NCBI GenBank assembly: GCA_947581855.1
Contig: CANPVZ010000005.1
Span: forward strand, 62,001-126,000
Reading direction: 5' to 3'
DNA from: an uncultured Phocaeicola sp.
GTDB taxonomy: Bacteria > Bacteroidota > Bacteroidia > Bacteroidales > Bacteroidaceae
Length of the DNA: 64,000 bases
In this document: in pieces, positions 47,080 through 57,457 of the stretch
How the letters are laid out: every line of letters starts with the position of its first letter
Numbering within the stretch: the stretch's first letter is position 1
Translations under genes and position numbers: made by a program
Notes under the pieces: generated by a model
Database searches by the model: none
Told to the model about the DNA's origin: nothing
What the model saw: the letters and a program-made list of their open reading frames with translations, nothing else

Positions 47080-47777
47080 AGGACTTCCCTCTCCTTTTCC
47101 AAATGCCGTACAGCTGGAACAAATAATAAGTCTTCTACTTTACAATGGGAAGACAAATCTTTTTCGCAATTAAAGATATCAAAAAGTACGGCATTTAATA
47201 AATGATTGTTTCCTTTTTCGGGATAATATTTGATGATGATGTTTTTTAGTTCTGTAAGTTTGCTGTCTATCTGGTTATGTTTTTTGGCAAATATATTGAT
47301 TGTATATCCGTTTGTATCTTCTTTATTGATGAGAGCCTTTACATAGGTAAAAACATTTAGGTCTTCGTATTCCATGTGTTTGCGAACTTCTCCTACATAC
47401 TCATCGTAGAATTTAAGAATAAGGAAAGCTATTTCGTTTTGTGCGGAGCAATCTATGGCTTCTATCAATTTACGTCGGATAGACGGAAGCTGAAAGTCGA
47501 GAAAATAGCTATGTGCCTGTTGTAAATAGTTCATTAATGAAGGTATTGATATACTATCAATATTGTCACCAATCTTATCGTTTTCCTCTTGTATGAAATT
47601 AGCCACTGCTAAAAATGTACAAGTATCTACTTCATGTTCTTCACATATATCTTTAACACTTTTATCTCCAAATCCTAATGACAATCCAAAACGGCTCATC
47701 ACTAATAATAAATTGTAATTGTTGCTGATGAGGTCACTCATTTTATCTACTGGTCTGTATTTGTCTCCTATGCTCAT
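47076..47777 (-). CDS. RIC/ScdA-like hemerythrin-domain protein
   Basis: A 233-residue protein with a ScdA_N-like front (residues about 15-65: LISNNYNLLLVMSRFGL, VKDICEEHEVD) and a hemerythrin-type four-helix region with spaced His/Glu ligands: QQAHSYFLDFQLP, VRKHMEYED, KKHNQIDSKL and LSSHCKVEDLLFVPAV. Known relatives repair iron-sulfur clusters after nitric oxide or oxidative damage. The four-base overlap with a LuxR regulator suggests an oxygen or NO response unit. Ligand positions are partly inferred. Confidence 0.8.
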   Translation of the reverse strand: MSIGDKYRPVDKMSDLISNNYNLLLVMSRFGLSLGFGDKSVKDICEEHEVDTCTFLAVANFIQEENDKIGDNIDSISIPSLMNYLQQAHSYFLDFQLPSIRRKLIEAIDCSAQNEIAFLILKFYDEYVGEVRKHMEYEDLNVFTYVKALINKEDTNGYTINIFAKKHNQIDSKLTELKNIIIKYYPEKGNNHLLNAVLFDIFNCEKDLSSHCKVEDLLFVPAVRHLEKEREVL

Positions 47778-47938
47778 ATCATCTTATATAAATTTTAGCA
47801 AAGAAAGATATTTTTGTTTTGAATGTCAATCATCATTTGTAGGTATTTTTATTTTTTCTATACTCATTTATAATTATTTTGCTACATACTATTCAACTTG
47901 TCGATATCTTTTGCTGTTCTTGGAATAAAAGAACGATA

Positions 47939-48628
47939 ATGAAAAGATTGATTTTAGTGCGTCATGGTGAAAGCCTTTGGAATAAGGAAAACCGTTTTAC
48001 AGGTTGGGAAGATCCTTTGTTGAGTGAGAAAGGGGAAGCGGAAGCGTTATGTGCCGGAAAGATGATACTTCAGGCAGGGCTGACATTTGATATTGCTTAT
48101 ACTTCCATGCTGACTCGTGCTATTCAAACATTGCATTTATTAGAAATAAATGCACGGCTTCCCTGGGTTCCCGAACTCCACCATTGGCGGTTGAACGAGC
48201 GTCATTATGGTGCATTACAAGGATTAAACAAAGCGGAAACTACTGAGACGTTTGGGGCTGAACAAGTACTGCAATGGAGAAGAAGTTATGCCATAGTACC
48301 ACCATTGCTCGAACCTTCTGATTTGCGTAATCCATCTTTTGATCGAAGGTATGTAAATGTAGATAAAGAAGCACTTCCTTTGGGAGAATCGTTAGAAATG
48401 ACGATTCATCGTGTTCTCCCTTTTTGGCAAGATTATATTGCATCTTCCCTTCTACAAAATAAAACTGTGATAGTTGTAGCACATGGTAATAGTCTTCGTG
48501 CTCTAGTGAAATATTTGAAAAAACTAGATGATGAAGAGATCGTAAAGCTTGAAATACCAACTGGCATTCCACAACTTTTCGAATTGGACAATTCTTTGAA
48601 TACAATACGGAGTTACTATTTGGAATGA
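47939..48628 (+). CDS. gpmA: 2,3-bisphosphoglycerate-dependent phosphoglycerate mutase
   Basis: A 229-residue glycolytic enzyme that interconverts 3- and 2-phosphoglycerate. The phospho-histidine is in LVRHGESLWNKENRFTGW and the second His in VVAHGNSLRALV; ERHYGALQGLNKAET and RRSYAIVPP are family motifs. The start at 47939 (MKRLILVRHG) is preferred; the upstream extension of 20 residues has no family support. Confidence 0.95.
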   Translation: MKRLILVRHGESLWNKENRFTGWEDPLLSEKGEAEALCAGKMILQAGLTFDIAYTSMLTRAIQTLHLLEINARLPWVPELHHWRLNERHYGALQGLNKAETTETFGAEQVLQWRRSYAIVPPLLEPSDLRNPSFDRRYVNVDKEALPLGESLEMTIHRVLPFWQDYIASSLLQNKTVIVVAHGNSLRALVKYLKKLDDEEIVKLEIPTGIPQLFELDNSLNTIRSYYLE

Positions 48629-48863
48629 TCGTTTTCTATTCTTTTTAACGTAGATATATACAGATTGATATTCATCTAAAAAGGTTATGAGTGGTGTGAG
48701 GTTCAATAAGTAAGCAATTTGTTTTTCACTTGTTGGTTACTGCATATATATATGGACTAAGTATTGATTCACATAGACTTTGATGGGTATCTATAAGAAT
48801 GTCTACAAATTTCATCTGAATTAAAAAATCATGTATATCTGTAGATAATTCGCATGGAATAAG

Positions 48864-49694
48864 TTATATCAATATCTGAGGCTCTTTCTCCTTAGAATAG
48901 CAAGTTGATAAAAGTTTGGAAAACGGAGTTTCGTAGATACGAATATGCTGAGGGCAAACTTTAACGCATGCGCAGCATCTGATGCAAAGTGTTGGGTCAG
49001 TTACTTGCTCCTCTCCTAGAGCGATAGCTTGTGTAGGACAACTTTTGGCACATGCTCCGCAGTGGGTACAAGCTGATACATTTAGAATGGATGGAGCTTT
49101 TTGTATCGTTTTTTTTGCATGCCGTAATTGTATTACTTTAGCTACAAAACGCAGTGTAGACCAAATCGGTTGTTTGGGACGTTTGATTTGAGTTATATCT
49201 ATCTCGTGTATTCTTTCACTCATAATCATTTTATCGAAGACTTTTTTTCCGAAGATTTCTGCTATTCGAAGATCTTTTTTATTGGGGCGATCTTTAGAAA
49301 TCGGATATTTTGCATTGCTATATGAATGTTCGCCGATAAATGTTGCCGCAGCTATTACAATAAATCCCTGTTGGCGGACTAATACAGCAAGTTCTTTCAA
49401 AGCATCTTCATAATCTCGGTTACCATATACAGCAATAACGATAGCTGGATTCTGTTTTCCTTTAACTGTTTTGATGCGTTCCGTTGCTATAGATGGAATA
49501 TGTCCTCCATATACAGGCACAGCAAAAACAGCTAATGTTCCGGATGCTAAATAAATAGGAGAAATTGGTGGAATTGTCAGGTTATGTTGGATGGTCTTTG
49601 TTATACCGGTTCCTTTAGCAACTGCATTCGCTACTTTTTTAGAAGTATGTGTGGGAGAAAAAAAGATAGAGCAAACTTCTGTTATTGTTTTCAT
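48864..49694 (-). CDS. EFR1-type flavodoxin plus dicluster ferredoxin protein
   Basis: A 276-residue electron-transfer protein. Residues about 1-150 form a flavodoxin-like domain (IFFSPTHTSKKVA, VYGGHIPSIA, VIAVYGNRDYED). The C-terminus carries two [4Fe-4S] ferredoxin motifs, CTHCGACAKSCP and CIRCCACVKVCP. It would shuttle electrons in anaerobic metabolism; the partner is unknown. A -7-like TACCTTTG is about 50 bases upstream. I use the second Met (49694) as start, though 49700 is equally possible. Confidence 0.88.
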   Translation of the reverse strand: MKTITEVCSIFFSPTHTSKKVANAVAKGTGITKTIQHNLTIPPISPIYLASGTLAVFAVPVYGGHIPSIATERIKTVKGKQNPAIVIAVYGNRDYEDALKELAVLVRQQGFIVIAAATFIGEHSYSNAKYPISKDRPNKKDLRIAEIFGKKVFDKMIMSERIHEIDITQIKRPKQPIWSTLRFVAKVIQLRHAKKTIQKAPSILNVSACTHCGACAKSCPTQAIALGEEQVTDPTLCIRCCACVKVCPQHIRIYETPFSKLLSTCYSKEKEPQILI

Positions 49695-49700
49695 GATCAA

Positions 49701-50097
49701 TATGGATTTAAAAATGAATGATATTGGTTGCCATAAATTGTGTTACAAAGGTAACTAAAACAAAATGATTCAAGACTCATTCTGATTAAATAATTTCTTT
49801 CTTGGAAGAAATGTTGGAATTAATAGTTTTTTTGCAGACAATTTAAAATAATGGAAAGATATAAGAAGGGATGATTCGATTTTATGGAAGAATGGAAATC
49901 GGCAGGGAGAAGCTTGTTGGAATAATATCAGTAACAAAAAAAGAGAAAGAAAAAATGTTTTTCAATAGAAATTAAAAGTTGAAAATCATATAGATTAAAA
50001 CTCTTTTTAAGATAAATTTCTTTGTTCTTGCTTTATATTGTGATAGTTTAGGTCAAAAAAGGGTATTAGTATGTTTTAACTTACAAATTATAAATAA
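49701..50097. other. AT-rich gap
   Basis: Except for a -7-like TACCTTTG on the minus strand near 49750 that may serve the flavodoxin/ferredoxin gene, I see no gene, repeat or structured RNA here. Confidence 0.5.
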
Positions 50098-50130
50098 GGC
50101 TGTCTCATTTTTTTGTACCTTGAGACAGCC
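50098..50130 (-). terminator. Terminator of the kdgK-eda operon
   Basis: Perfect 10-base stem GGCTGTCTCA/TGAGACAGCC with a 13-base loop; on the minus strand it is followed by TTATTTAT. It lies 22 bases after the aldolase stop. Confidence 0.85.
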
Positions 50131-50151
50131 TCTTTTAAAAAGTTTTTGCGA

Positions 50152-50820
50152 TTACTTACGAGCTTCAGCAATATAGCCTAAAGCCTCTTTGCATTTATCG
50201 CTAACATAATTCCAATCTTCAGCGGCAACTTTATCTTTTGGGAAAAGTTTTGAACCCATACCAACACAGAAGACTCCAGCCTTAATCCAAGCAGTCAAGT
50301 TTTCTTTTGTCGGTTCCACTCCACCGGTAACCATCAGTTTAGACCATGGCATCGGGGCCATTAAACCTTTAATTAAATTCGGACCATAAACATCGCCGGG
50401 GAATACTTTGCAAAGGTCGCAACCAACTTCTTGTGCAAAACCTATTTCAGATACAGAACCACATCCCGGAGTGTAAGGGATTAAACGGCGGTTACATACT
50501 TTTGCAATTTCCGGATTATATAACGGACCTACAATAAAATTAGCACCTAATTGAATATACATAGCAGCTGTAGCAGGGTCAACAACTGACCCGATACCCA
50601 AAGCTAACTCCGGGCATTCTTTTGCTGCAAATTTTACAATTTCTGCAAACACTTCTTGGGCAAAATCACCACGGTTAGTAAATTCGAAAGCACGAACTCC
50701 ACCATCATAGCAAGCTTTTACTACTTTTTTAGCAATTTCAACATCCTTATGATAAAACACAGGAACCATACCGGTTGAACCAATTTTGTTCAATACGGCT
50801 ACTTTATCAAATCTTGCCAT
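50152..50820 (-). CDS. eda: 2-keto-3-deoxy-6-phosphogluconate aldolase
   Basis: A 222-residue aldolase that splits KDPG into pyruvate and glyceraldehyde-3-phosphate. The Schiff-base Lys is in LCKVFPGD and the Glu in [18 protein letters not shown] closes the barrel. It follows kdgK by 36 bases and completes the lower part of hexuronate breakdown. Confidence 0.94.
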   Translation of the reverse strand: MARFDKVAVLNKIGSTGMVPVFYHKDVEIAKKVVKACYDGGVRAFEFTNRGDFAQEVFAEIVKFAAKECPELALGIGSVVDPATAAMYIQLGANFIVGPLYNPEIAKVCNRRLIPYTPGCGSVSEIGFAQEVGCDLCKVFPGDVYGPNLIKGLMAPMPWSKLMVTGGVEPTKENLTAWIKAGVFCVGMGSKLFPKDKVAAEDWNYVSDKCKEALGYIAEARK

Positions 50821-50856
50821 TTATATTTCTCCTTTCTTTTAAATATGTTCTTTATA

Positions 50857-51879
50857 TTAACGTTGAACACGACCGCTGGCATTTCCACCTGCAAGACTTT
50901 CAACTTCTTCTACAGAAACCAAGTTAAAGTCACCGTTAATAGTATGTTTCAATGCAGAAGCTGCCACCGCAAATTCAAGAGCTTCTCCTTGGTTTGGTTT
51001 CGTCAGTAAACCGTGGATAATACCCCCAGAAAATGAGTCTCCACCACCAACGCGGTCAATAATTGGGTTAATGTCGTAGCGTTTGGAAGTATAAAATTCC
51101 TTTCCGTTGTAAATCATTGCTTTCCAACCGTTGTGTGTTGCAGAGAAAGATTCACGTAAAGTGGAGATTACATATTTGAAACCAAAAGTTTTAGCCATTT
51201 GTTCAAAAATGCCTTTGTAACCTTCAGCATCTGTATTTCCACCTTCCACATCAGCATCCGGTTTGAATCCGAGGCAAAGTTCAGCATCTTCTTCGTTACC
51301 TATACATACATCGACATACTGCATTAATGGACGCATAATAGATTGAGCTTTTTCTTTCGTCCAAAGTTTTTTGCGGAAATTCAAATCTACTGATACGGTT
51401 ACACCGTTACGTTTCGCAGCTTCGCAAGCTAATTTAGTCAATTCGGCAGCTTTGTCGGAAATAGCCGGAGTAATACCTGACCAGTGGAACCAGTCGGCAC
51501 CTTTCATAATAGCATCGAAATCAAAGTCACAAGGATCTGCTTCTGCAATAGCTGAGTGAGCACGGTCGTAGATTACTTTACTGGGGCGCATGGAAGCTCC
51601 GGTTTCCAAATAATAAATACCTACTCTATCACCACCACGTGCGATGTAATCGGTTTTTACACCGTATTTTCTCAGAGCGTTAACAGCAGACTGACCGATT
51701 TCATGCTTCGGCAACTTTGTAACGAAGTAAGCTTCGTGTCCGTAGTTTGCACAGCTGACAGCAACGTTGGCTTCACCGCCACCATATACTACATCGAATA
51801 CGTCTGATTGAACAAAACGTTTTTGGCCGGGTGTTGATAATCTCAACATGATTTCGCCTAATGTTACGACTTTTCCCAT
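50857..51879 (-). CDS. kdgK: 2-keto-3-deoxygluconate kinase
   Basis: A 340-residue PfkB-type sugar kinase. The front motif GGGEANVAVSCANYG binds sugar, and the catalytic base Asp lies in DRVGGGDSFSGG near residue 290. It makes KDPG for the adjacent aldolase. It is divergent from uxaA; similar sequences flanking its -7 box at 51957-51964 suggest shared control of the hexuronate genes. Confidence 0.93.
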   Translation of the reverse strand: MGKVVTLGEIMLRLSTPGQKRFVQSDVFDVVYGGGEANVAVSCANYGHEAYFVTKLPKHEIGQSAVNALRKYGVKTDYIARGGDRVGIYYLETGASMRPSKVIYDRAHSAIAEADPCDFDFDAIMKGADWFHWSGITPAISDKAAELTKLACEAAKRNGVTVSVDLNFRKKLWTKEKAQSIMRPLMQYVDVCIGNEEDAELCLGFKPDADVEGGNTDAEGYKGIFEQMAKTFGFKYVISTLRESFSATHNGWKAMIYNGKEFYTSKRYDINPIIDRVGGGDSFSGGIIHGLLTKPNQGEALEFAVAASALKHTINGDFNLVSVEEVESLAGGNASGRVQR

Positions 51880-51925
51880 AATTGTGTGTTTTTTAATTAG
51901 TGAATCTTTATATATAATGTTTTAA

Positions 51926-52031
51926 GTTCTCAATACGAGAAGTATACATTGTAGCGCAAAAGTAGATATTTTATATGAATATGCAATGTTTTTCGTTGAA
52001 AAAATATACTTCCCGTGCTCGGACACGAGAA
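51926..52031. promoter_or_regulatory. kdgK promoter flanked by two similar operator-like sites
   Basis: The minus-strand -7 box TACTTTTG is at 51957-51964. On its downstream side, 51926-51946 reads TATACTTCTCGT (minus strand) and continues into a GAGAA half, a TTCTC-GTATT-GAGAA dyad. On its upstream side, 52005-52031 reads TATACTTCCCGT (plus strand) and contains a CTCGTG/GCACG dyad. The shared 12-base core in inverted orientation around one promoter suggests a looping repressor. No repressor gene is in view. Confidence 0.5.
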
Positions 52032-52140
52032 ACCTTTTAAATTTTTTGCCTGATTGCATGGGCTGTATAAAATAAATACTTATATTCGTAGCCAAATATA
52101 AAGAAGTTACTAAAAACAGTACATAGATTAGGAAAATAAA

Positions 52141-53631
52141 ATGGAAAAAAAGTATTTAAAAATTAATCCGGCAGATAATGTAGCAGTAGCTATTTCTGAT
52201 TTAGGAGCGGGCGAAGTGATTACTATAGACGGCGTTAGTATCACTATAAACCAAGATGTTCCTGCGGGGCATAAAGTGGCATTGAAAGATTTTGCCGAAG
52301 GAGAGAATGTGGTAAAGTATGGTTATCCTATCGGGCATGTAAAAGTCTCTGTAAAACAGGGTGATTGGATAAATGAGAATCAGATAAAGACCAATTTGGC
52401 TGGTTTGTTAGATTACACTTATAATCCAGTGAATGTTTCATTGGATATACCTAGCAAAGACTTGACTTTTAAAGGATATCGTCGGAAAAATGGTGATGTC
52501 GGTGTGCGTAATGAGATATGGATTATACCGACAGTAGGTTGTGTAAACGGCATTGCGAACCAGTTAGCGGAGAAACTTCGTGAAGAAACTGGATCAAAGG
52601 GAGTGGATGCAATTGTCGCTTTCCCTCATAATTATGGATGTTCCCAATTGGGAGACGACCATGAAAATACAAAGAAGATTCTGCGTGATATGGTGTTGCA
52701 TCCCAATGCAGGAGCCGTATTTGTAGTAAGTTTGGGATGTGAAAATAATCAACCTGACATTTTTAAAGAATTTGTGGGTGAAGTAGATCCTGAACGTGTG
52801 CAATATATGACTACCCAGAAAGTGGAAGATGAAATAGAGGAAGGTATGAAGATTCTGCGTAAATTATATGCTGTAGCCAGCAAAGACATACGTGAGGATG
52901 TACCTTTGTCTGAATTGAGAGTGGGTTTAAAGTGCGGTGGCTCGGATGGATTCTCGGGAATTACTGCTAATCCGTTGCTCGGAATGTTTTCTGATTTCTT
53001 GATTGCTCAGGGCGGAACGTCTGTTTTGACGGAAGTGCCTGAAATGTTTGGAGCGGAAACAATATTGATGAATCGTTGTAAAAACGAAACTTTGTTTGCC
53101 GAAACAGTTCATTTGATTAATGATTTCAAATCATATTTTCTTTCTCATGGCGAGCCGGTCGGTGAAAATCCATCTCCCGGAAACAAAGCTGGTGGTATTT
53201 CTACTTTGGAAGAGAAAGCTCTGGGTTGTACCCAAAAGTGTGGTAAGAGTTATGTGATGGGTGTGATGGCTTACGGAGAACGTCTAAAAGTAAAAGGTCT
53301 GAACCTACTCTCTGCTCCAGGTAACGATTTGGTAGCTTCTACAGCTTTAGCTTCTTGTGGTTGTCACATGGTATTGTTTACTACAGGACGCGGAACTCCG
53401 TTTGGAACCTATGTACCAACTATGAAGATTTCTACTAACTCTAATTTAGCAAAGAATAAACCAACATGGATTGATTTTAATGCTGGAGTGATTGTGGAGA
53501 ATGAACCGATGGAGAAAACTTGCGAACGTTTTATTAATTATGTAATAAAGGTTGCAAGTGGGGAATTGGTAAATAATGAAAAGAAGGGATATCGAGAGAT
53601 TGCAATCTTTAAGAATGGTGTAACTCTTTAA
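52141..53631 (+). CDS. uxaA: Altronate dehydratase
   Basis: A 496-residue dehydratase that turns altronate into 2-keto-3-deoxygluconate, the substrate of KdgK. The N-terminal SAF-like domain (residues 1-95) is followed by the UxaA core with GYRRKNGDVGVRNEIW, FPHNYGCSQLG, VVSLGCENN, LKCGGSDGFSGI and the late KALGCTQKCGKS cysteines. It is divergent from kdgK and upstream of an NhaC antiporter gene. Confidence 0.95.
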   Translation: MEKKYLKINPADNVAVAISDLGAGEVITIDGVSITINQDVPAGHKVALKDFAEGENVVKYGYPIGHVKVSVKQGDWINENQIKTNLAGLLDYTYNPVNVSLDIPSKDLTFKGYRRKNGDVGVRNEIWIIPTVGCVNGIANQLAEKLREETGSKGVDAIVAFPHNYGCSQLGDDHENTKKILRDMVLHPNAGAVFVVSLGCENNQPDIFKEFVGEVDPERVQYMTTQKVEDEIEEGMKILRKLYAVASKDIREDVPLSELRVGLKCGGSDGFSGITANPLLGMFSDFLIAQGGTSVLTEVPEMFGAETILMNRCKNETLFAETVHLINDFKSYFLSHGEPVGENPSPGNKAGGISTLEEKALGCTQKCGKSYVMGVMAYGERLKVKGLNLLSAPGNDLVASTALASCGCHMVLFTTGRGTPFGTYVPTMKISTNSNLAKNKPTWIDFNAGVIVENEPMEKTCERFINYVIKVASGELVNNEKKGYREIAIFKNGVTL

Positions 53632-53696
53632 AAAGTACTAATCCTCAATAGGATAATTGGGAAAACTCTTTACCTTTGCACTTTATTTTAAATAAA

Positions 53697-55013
53697 ATGT
53701 GCAAGTTTATGGGTAAAGATATGAATATAGAAATGCAGAGAAAGCCGAGTTTGTGGGCGTTAAGTCCGTTATTTGTCTTTCTCTGTCTTTATTTGGTAAC
53801 CTCTCTTATTGTCAATGATTTTTATAAAGTCCCTATTACCGTAGCTTTTTTGGTTTCATCAGTTTATTCCATGCTGATTACTAAAGGTTTGAGTTTGGAA
53901 GAACGCATTACCTGTTATTCTTTGGGAGCTTCCAATAAAAATATCATGCTCATGATATGGATTTTCATCCTTGCAGGTGCTTTTGCTCAATCGGCTAAAA
54001 CAATGGGGGCTATTGATGCTACGGTAAATCTTACACTTCATATTCTTCCCGATAATCTTTTGTTGGCTGGCATCTTCATTGCCGCTTGTTTTATTTCCTT
54101 ATCTGTGGGCACCTCAGTTGGTACGATTGTTGCCTTGACTCCTGTAGCGGTGGGGATTGCCGAAAAAACAGGTGTAGATCTTCCATTTATGGTGGCTATA
54201 GTTGTGGGCGGTGCATTCTTTGGGGATAACCTCTCTTTTATATCAGATACTACTATTGCTTCCACCAAATCAATGGGTTGCAGAATGCGGGATAAGTTCA
54301 AGGTTAATAGTCGGATCGTTGTTCCGGCAGCTTTACTAATATTGGTATTGTATATAGTGCAAGGTGCTCAGGTGCATGAGCCTGCAACATTGCAGAGTGT
54401 TGAATGGGTGAAGGTAATTCCTTATTTAATAGTATTGGTAACAGCAATACTAGGATTGAATGTAATGTTTGTTTTGATGTTAGGTATTATTGCAACCGGA
54501 ATTATCGGGCTATTGGTCGAGGGATTTACTTTTTTTGATTGGTTTGGAGCAATGGGTACCGGAATTATAGGTATGGGAGAGTTAATTATCATTACTTTAC
54601 TAGCAGGTGGAATGTTGGAGTTGATTCGTTACAATGGAGGTATTGAGTATATAATAAACAAGCTGACGCAACATGTAAGAGGTAAGAGAGGAGCCGAACT
54701 AAGTATAGCCGCGTTGGTAAGTATAGCCAATCTCTGTACAGCAAACAATACAATTGCTATTATAACGGTCGGCCCTATCGCACATGATATTGCCGACCGA
54801 TATAAGTTAGATAAGCGGAAAAGCGCTTGTATACTTGATATGTTTTCTTGTCTCATTCAAGGAATTATTCCGTATGGTGCTCAAATGCTTATTGCAGCAG
54901 GGTTAGCCTCTATTTCGCCATTAAGTATTATTGCTTATTTATATTATCCTATGGCAATGGGACTGTTTGCCTTGTTAAGTATTTTGTTTCGTTACCCGCG
55001 TAAGTATTCTTAA
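53697..55013 (+). CDS. NhaC-family Na+/H+ antiporter
   Basis: A polytopic membrane protein of about 438 residues with 10-12 hydrophobic segments. [40 protein letters not shown] and [17 protein letters not shown] are typical of NhaC-type antiporters. A -7 box TACCTTTG at 53671-53678 rules out the TTG start at 53676. ATGs at 53697, 53709 and 53721 are possible; I take the first. It might instead exchange an organic acid. Its stop interlocks with the copA stop. Confidence 0.85.
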   Translation: MCKFMGKDMNIEMQRKPSLWALSPLFVFLCLYLVTSLIVNDFYKVPITVAFLVSSVYSMLITKGLSLEERITCYSLGASNKNIMLMIWIFILAGAFAQSAKTMGAIDATVNLTLHILPDNLLLAGIFIAACFISLSVGTSVGTIVALTPVAVGIAEKTGVDLPFMVAIVVGGAFFGDNLSFISDTTIASTKSMGCRMRDKFKVNSRIVVPAALLILVLYIVQGAQVHEPATLQSVEWVKVIPYLIVLVTAILGLNVMFVLMLGIIATGIIGLLVEGFTFFDWFGAMGTGIIGMGELIIITLLAGGMLELIRYNGGIEYIINKLTQHVRGKRGAELSIAALVSIANLCTANNTIAIITVGPIAHDIADRYKLDKRKSACILDMFSCLIQGIIPYGAQMLIAAGLASISPLSIIAYLYYPMAMGLFALLSILFRYPRKYS

Positions 55014-57217
55014 AGGTGCTTCCAGTTAAGTCGTAAACTATTGAGCACTACAGATACAGAAGAAAAGGCCATGGCCGCACTGGCAAACATGGGATTGAGT
55101 AATATACCGAATGCAGGGAATAATATTCCGGCAGCAATAGGAATACCTATTACATTGTAGATAAATGCCCAAAAGAGATTCTCTCGAATTAGTTTTACAG
55201 TCATTTTAGATAGTTTAAATGCTTTAGGAAGAAGCATTAAGTCGGAATTAATTAAAGTAATCATTGCTACGTCCATAGCAATATCTGTTCCTTTCCCCAT
55301 GGCAATGCTAACATTTGCCCGGGCAAGAGCTTGAGAGTCATTGATGCCGTCACCGACCATAGCTACGGTTCTTCCGTCATTTTGTAATGATACAATGAAA
55401 TCTTCCTTATCTTGTGGCAAAGCTTCTGCTTTGAATAAATCTAAATTCAATTGTCCGGCAATGGCTTGTGCTGCCAAATGCCCGTCTCCGGTGAGCATAC
55501 ATAAATATTTATTCTGTGTTTGTAAAATTTTTACCGCTTCGTAGCTGGTAGGCTTAATGGAATCGCTGATGGCGATAACTGCTAAGAGTTCCTCTTCTTT
55601 TCCGAAATATACCAAGCTTTTAGCTTCATGTTCATATGTTTTAACCATATCGGCCATCGTATCCGAGAAATGGATATTATACCGTTTCAGCATACGTTGA
55701 CTTCCGACCCAAAAGATTTCATTTTCTTTTGCAACTTTAATACCCTCTCCTACTATATTTTCAAACATATCTAGAGAGGCCGGAACTATATTTTCTTTCT
55801 CAAGTGTTAGGGTAATTGCTTTCGCTAATGGATGTTCCGATTTAAGTTCTGCTGCATAAAGAATATTTTTATAATCCATATCACTTGGTCGGTTCCATAA
55901 CCATCCGGTAACTTTTGGACGGCCTTCGGTAAGTGTGCCTGTTTTGTCGAATACAATAGTATCTACTTTGCGCAATTCTTCTAGTGCTACGGCATCTTTG
56001 ATAAGTATATGTGCATTGGCTCCTTTCCCGATTCCTACCATTAGTGCGGTGGGGGTTGCTAAACCTAATGCGCAGGGACAAGCAATGACCAATACCGATA
56101 CAGCAGATAAGAGTGCATGAGAAAAATAATTACTTCCTCCTACCAATATCCATATAATAAAAGTAATAATGGATAGTGCAATAACGGTTGGTACAAAAAT
56201 AGAAGTTACTTTGTCAACCATGCGCTGTACAGGCGCTTTAGAACCTTGTGCCTCTTGTACCATACGAATAATTTGTGCCAATACTGTTGCACTTCCAACT
56301 TTTTCGGCACATAAAATGAATGCTCCGGTTTGATTGATGGTTCCCGCCAAAACTTTGTCTCCTGGTTTTTTCTCTACCGGAATAGGTTCTCCGGAAATCA
56401 TACTTTCATCAATAAAAGAATTACCTTTGGTGACAGAACCATCTACAGGAATCTTTTCTCCCGGATGAACACTGATTAAATCTCCTATTTGCAAAAGAGC
56501 TATTCTTATCTCTTCTTCTTTTCCGTTTCGTATAACTCGTGCCGTTTGCGGCTGTAATCCCATCAGTTTGCGAATGGCTGAAGACGTTTTTCCTTTTGCT
56601 TTTTCTTCCATAAGTTTGCCGGTTAAAACAAAAGCGATAATCATCGTGGAAGCCTCATAATACACATGTGGTTCAAGTCCTCTTTCTATCCAGAACTGCG
56701 GAAAGAATGTATTGAATAAGCTAAAAAGAAAAGCGATGGAAGTACTGAGAGCTACTAATGTATCCATGTTGCTGCTTTTCTGTTTTAATTGTTTCCATGC
56801 GTTAATGTAGAAGTTGCGTCCAAAATAAAATACAGGCAATGAAATAACTAACAGAATGTAGCTAATACCGGGAAAGTGCATAAAAAACATACCGAGAATG
56901 GCGACTGGCAAGGCAAATACCCATGCGTTAATTGTTTTCCGTTTCATTTCTTGGTACTGCTCATTCTCTATTATTTCTAATTCTTTCTCTGGGCTCTCAG
57001 AATCAATAATCAGATCAAAGCCTATTTTCCTAACTGCATTTTGTAAGGATTGAGGAGTTTGTATATCTTCATATTCTATTGTTACCGTGTTGGCTGCTAA
57101 GTTTACATTTGCTTCATGTACTCCTTCTTGTTTGGATAAAGCCTTTTCCACATTTTTTGCACATACTGCGCAATGCATACCTGTTACAGGATAAGTCTTT
57201 TTTATAATATGATTCAT
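55010..57217 (-). CDS. copA: Copper-translocating P-type ATPase
   Basis: A 735-residue P1B ATPase that exports Cu(I) across the inner membrane. One N-terminal metal-binding domain has [10 protein letters not shown]; the membrane CPC motif is in [18 protein letters not shown] (read VIACPCALG), the phosphorylation site in [11 protein letters not shown], the HP motif in SEHPLAKA, and the hinge [12 protein letters not shown]. It is monocistronic and converges with the NhaC gene. Confidence 0.95.
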   Translation of the reverse strand: MNHIIKKTYPVTGMHCAVCAKNVEKALSKQEGVHEANVNLAANTVTIEYEDIQTPQSLQNAVRKIGFDLIIDSESPEKELEIIENEQYQEMKRKTINAWVFALPVAILGMFFMHFPGISYILLVISLPVFYFGRNFYINAWKQLKQKSSNMDTLVALSTSIAFLFSLFNTFFPQFWIERGLEPHVYYEASTMIIAFVLTGKLMEEKAKGKTSSAIRKLMGLQPQTARVIRNGKEEEIRIALLQIGDLISVHPGEKIPVDGSVTKGNSFIDESMISGEPIPVEKKPGDKVLAGTINQTGAFILCAEKVGSATVLAQIIRMVQEAQGSKAPVQRMVDKVTSIFVPTVIALSIITFIIWILVGGSNYFSHALLSAVSVLVIACPCALGLATPTALMVGIGKGANAHILIKDAVALEELRKVDTIVFDKTGTLTEGRPKVTGWLWNRPSDMDYKNILYAAELKSEHPLAKAITLTLEKENIVPASLDMFENIVGEGIKVAKENEIFWVGSQRMLKRYNIHFSDTMADMVKTYEHEAKSLVYFGKEEELLAVIAISDSIKPTSYEAVKILQTQNKYLCMLTGDGHLAAQAIAGQLNLDLFKAEALPQDKEDFIVSLQNDGRTVAMVGDGINDSQALARANVSIAMGKGTDIAMDVAMITLINSDLMLLPKAFKLSKMTVKLIRENLFWAFIYNVIGIPIAAGILFPAFGILLNPMFASAAMAFSSVSVVLNSLRLNWKHL

Positions 57218-57457
57218 ATGACTTTTTAAGTTTTTATTTTTTATATAACCTTTTTTCGGAAAGGTTTGTTCAAAGGTACAAACTTTCCTTTATAAAGTAA
57301 TTTATCTCTTCTAAAATTATGAAAGATTTAAGTTTCCCTTCAGATGGCTACTTAATTTTTTTCTTTTTCTGGTTGTTCGTAAAAAGTTGTTTCTTGTGTG
57401 TTCTATCTTGCTAATTTTGTGTACTTTTGTCCCTTAAGAATTAAACTATGTGGAAAA

